Of a stretch of DNA of 64,000 nucleotides, positions 61,339 through 64,000 are shown piece after piece. The DNA is taken from the NCBI RefSeq assembly GCF_037975245.1, contig NC_092567.1, positions 22,010,876-22,074,875 on the forward strand, in the 5' to 3' direction. Each line of letters starts with the position of its first letter. Within the stretch, counting starts at the first letter, position 1. Origin of the DNA: Apostichopus japonicus. Lineage: Eukaryota > Echinodermata > Holothuroidea > Aspidochirotida > Stichopodidae. Both the position numbers and the translations under genes were made by a program. The notes under the pieces are model-generated. The model was not told the origin of the DNA and searched no databases. It saw nothing but the letters and a program-made list of their open reading frames with translations.

Positions 61339-64000
<2,662 letters not shown>

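Overview
The window is animal nuclear DNA. It is AT-rich, its genes are split by GT-AG introns, and it is full of microsatellites, minisatellites, tRNA-derived SINEs and long runs of G or C. The SETDB1 ortholog is clearly metazoan. A PAN-EGF-fibrinogen-domain secreted protein, a short TNF-receptor-like protein and the style of the repeats point to a marine invertebrate deuterostome. I think an echinoderm, possibly a sea cucumber, is most likely, but this is inference and no species-level claim is made.

Four protein genes can be supported. (1) SETDB1, + strand, 1-23556: 28 exons whose splice phases all agree give 1,210 residues. Only the extreme N terminus lies off the left edge. It carries helical N-terminal exons, a duplicated exon pair, a SUMO-interacting motif, the Tudor region, a linker with a histone-H3-tail look-alike, an MBD, pre-SET, and a SET domain split by a roughly 250-residue insertion, then post-SET. 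(2) A TNF-receptor-superfamily-like type I membrane protein, + strand, 32780-35477: 4 exons, 283 residues, no death domain. (3) A RING-H2 E3 ubiquitin ligase, - strand, 57154-52568: 6 exons, 792 residues, with acidic SUMO-interacting-like motifs in the middle and a UIM-like helix. (4) A PAN-EGF-FReD secreted lectin-like protein, + strand, from 61336 and running off the right edge.

Layout: 1-23.6 kb is SETDB1, with a 363-bp hAT-type MITE, a minus-strand SINE and several tandem duplications in its introns. From 23.6 to 27.3 kb is its probable long 3' UTR, which holds a SINE. From 27.3 to 32.8 kb is an intergenic stretch with an AT microsatellite, a tRNA-like SINE head, a TCACC/AT minisatellite and a direct repeat of about 200 bp that brackets AACCAGG repeats and a nested ACGT palindrome. 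From 35.5 to 52.5 kb is a gene-poor stretch with a truncated U2 snRNA fragment and an array of about 0.9 kb with B-box-like words. From 57.2 to 61.3 kb is another gene-free stretch with a second U2-like fragment, a 25-bp perfect hairpin and a 25-bp minisatellite that runs directly into the start codon of the FReD gene.

SETDB1 writes H3K9 methylation and in other animals is recruited and held by SUMO. The RING ligase 29 kb away also looks SUMO-reading, so the two could share a nuclear SUMO/heterochromatin pathway, but nothing here shows that they are functionally linked. The TNFR-like and FReD genes look like immune or cell-surface genes and do not obviously belong with the chromatin genes.
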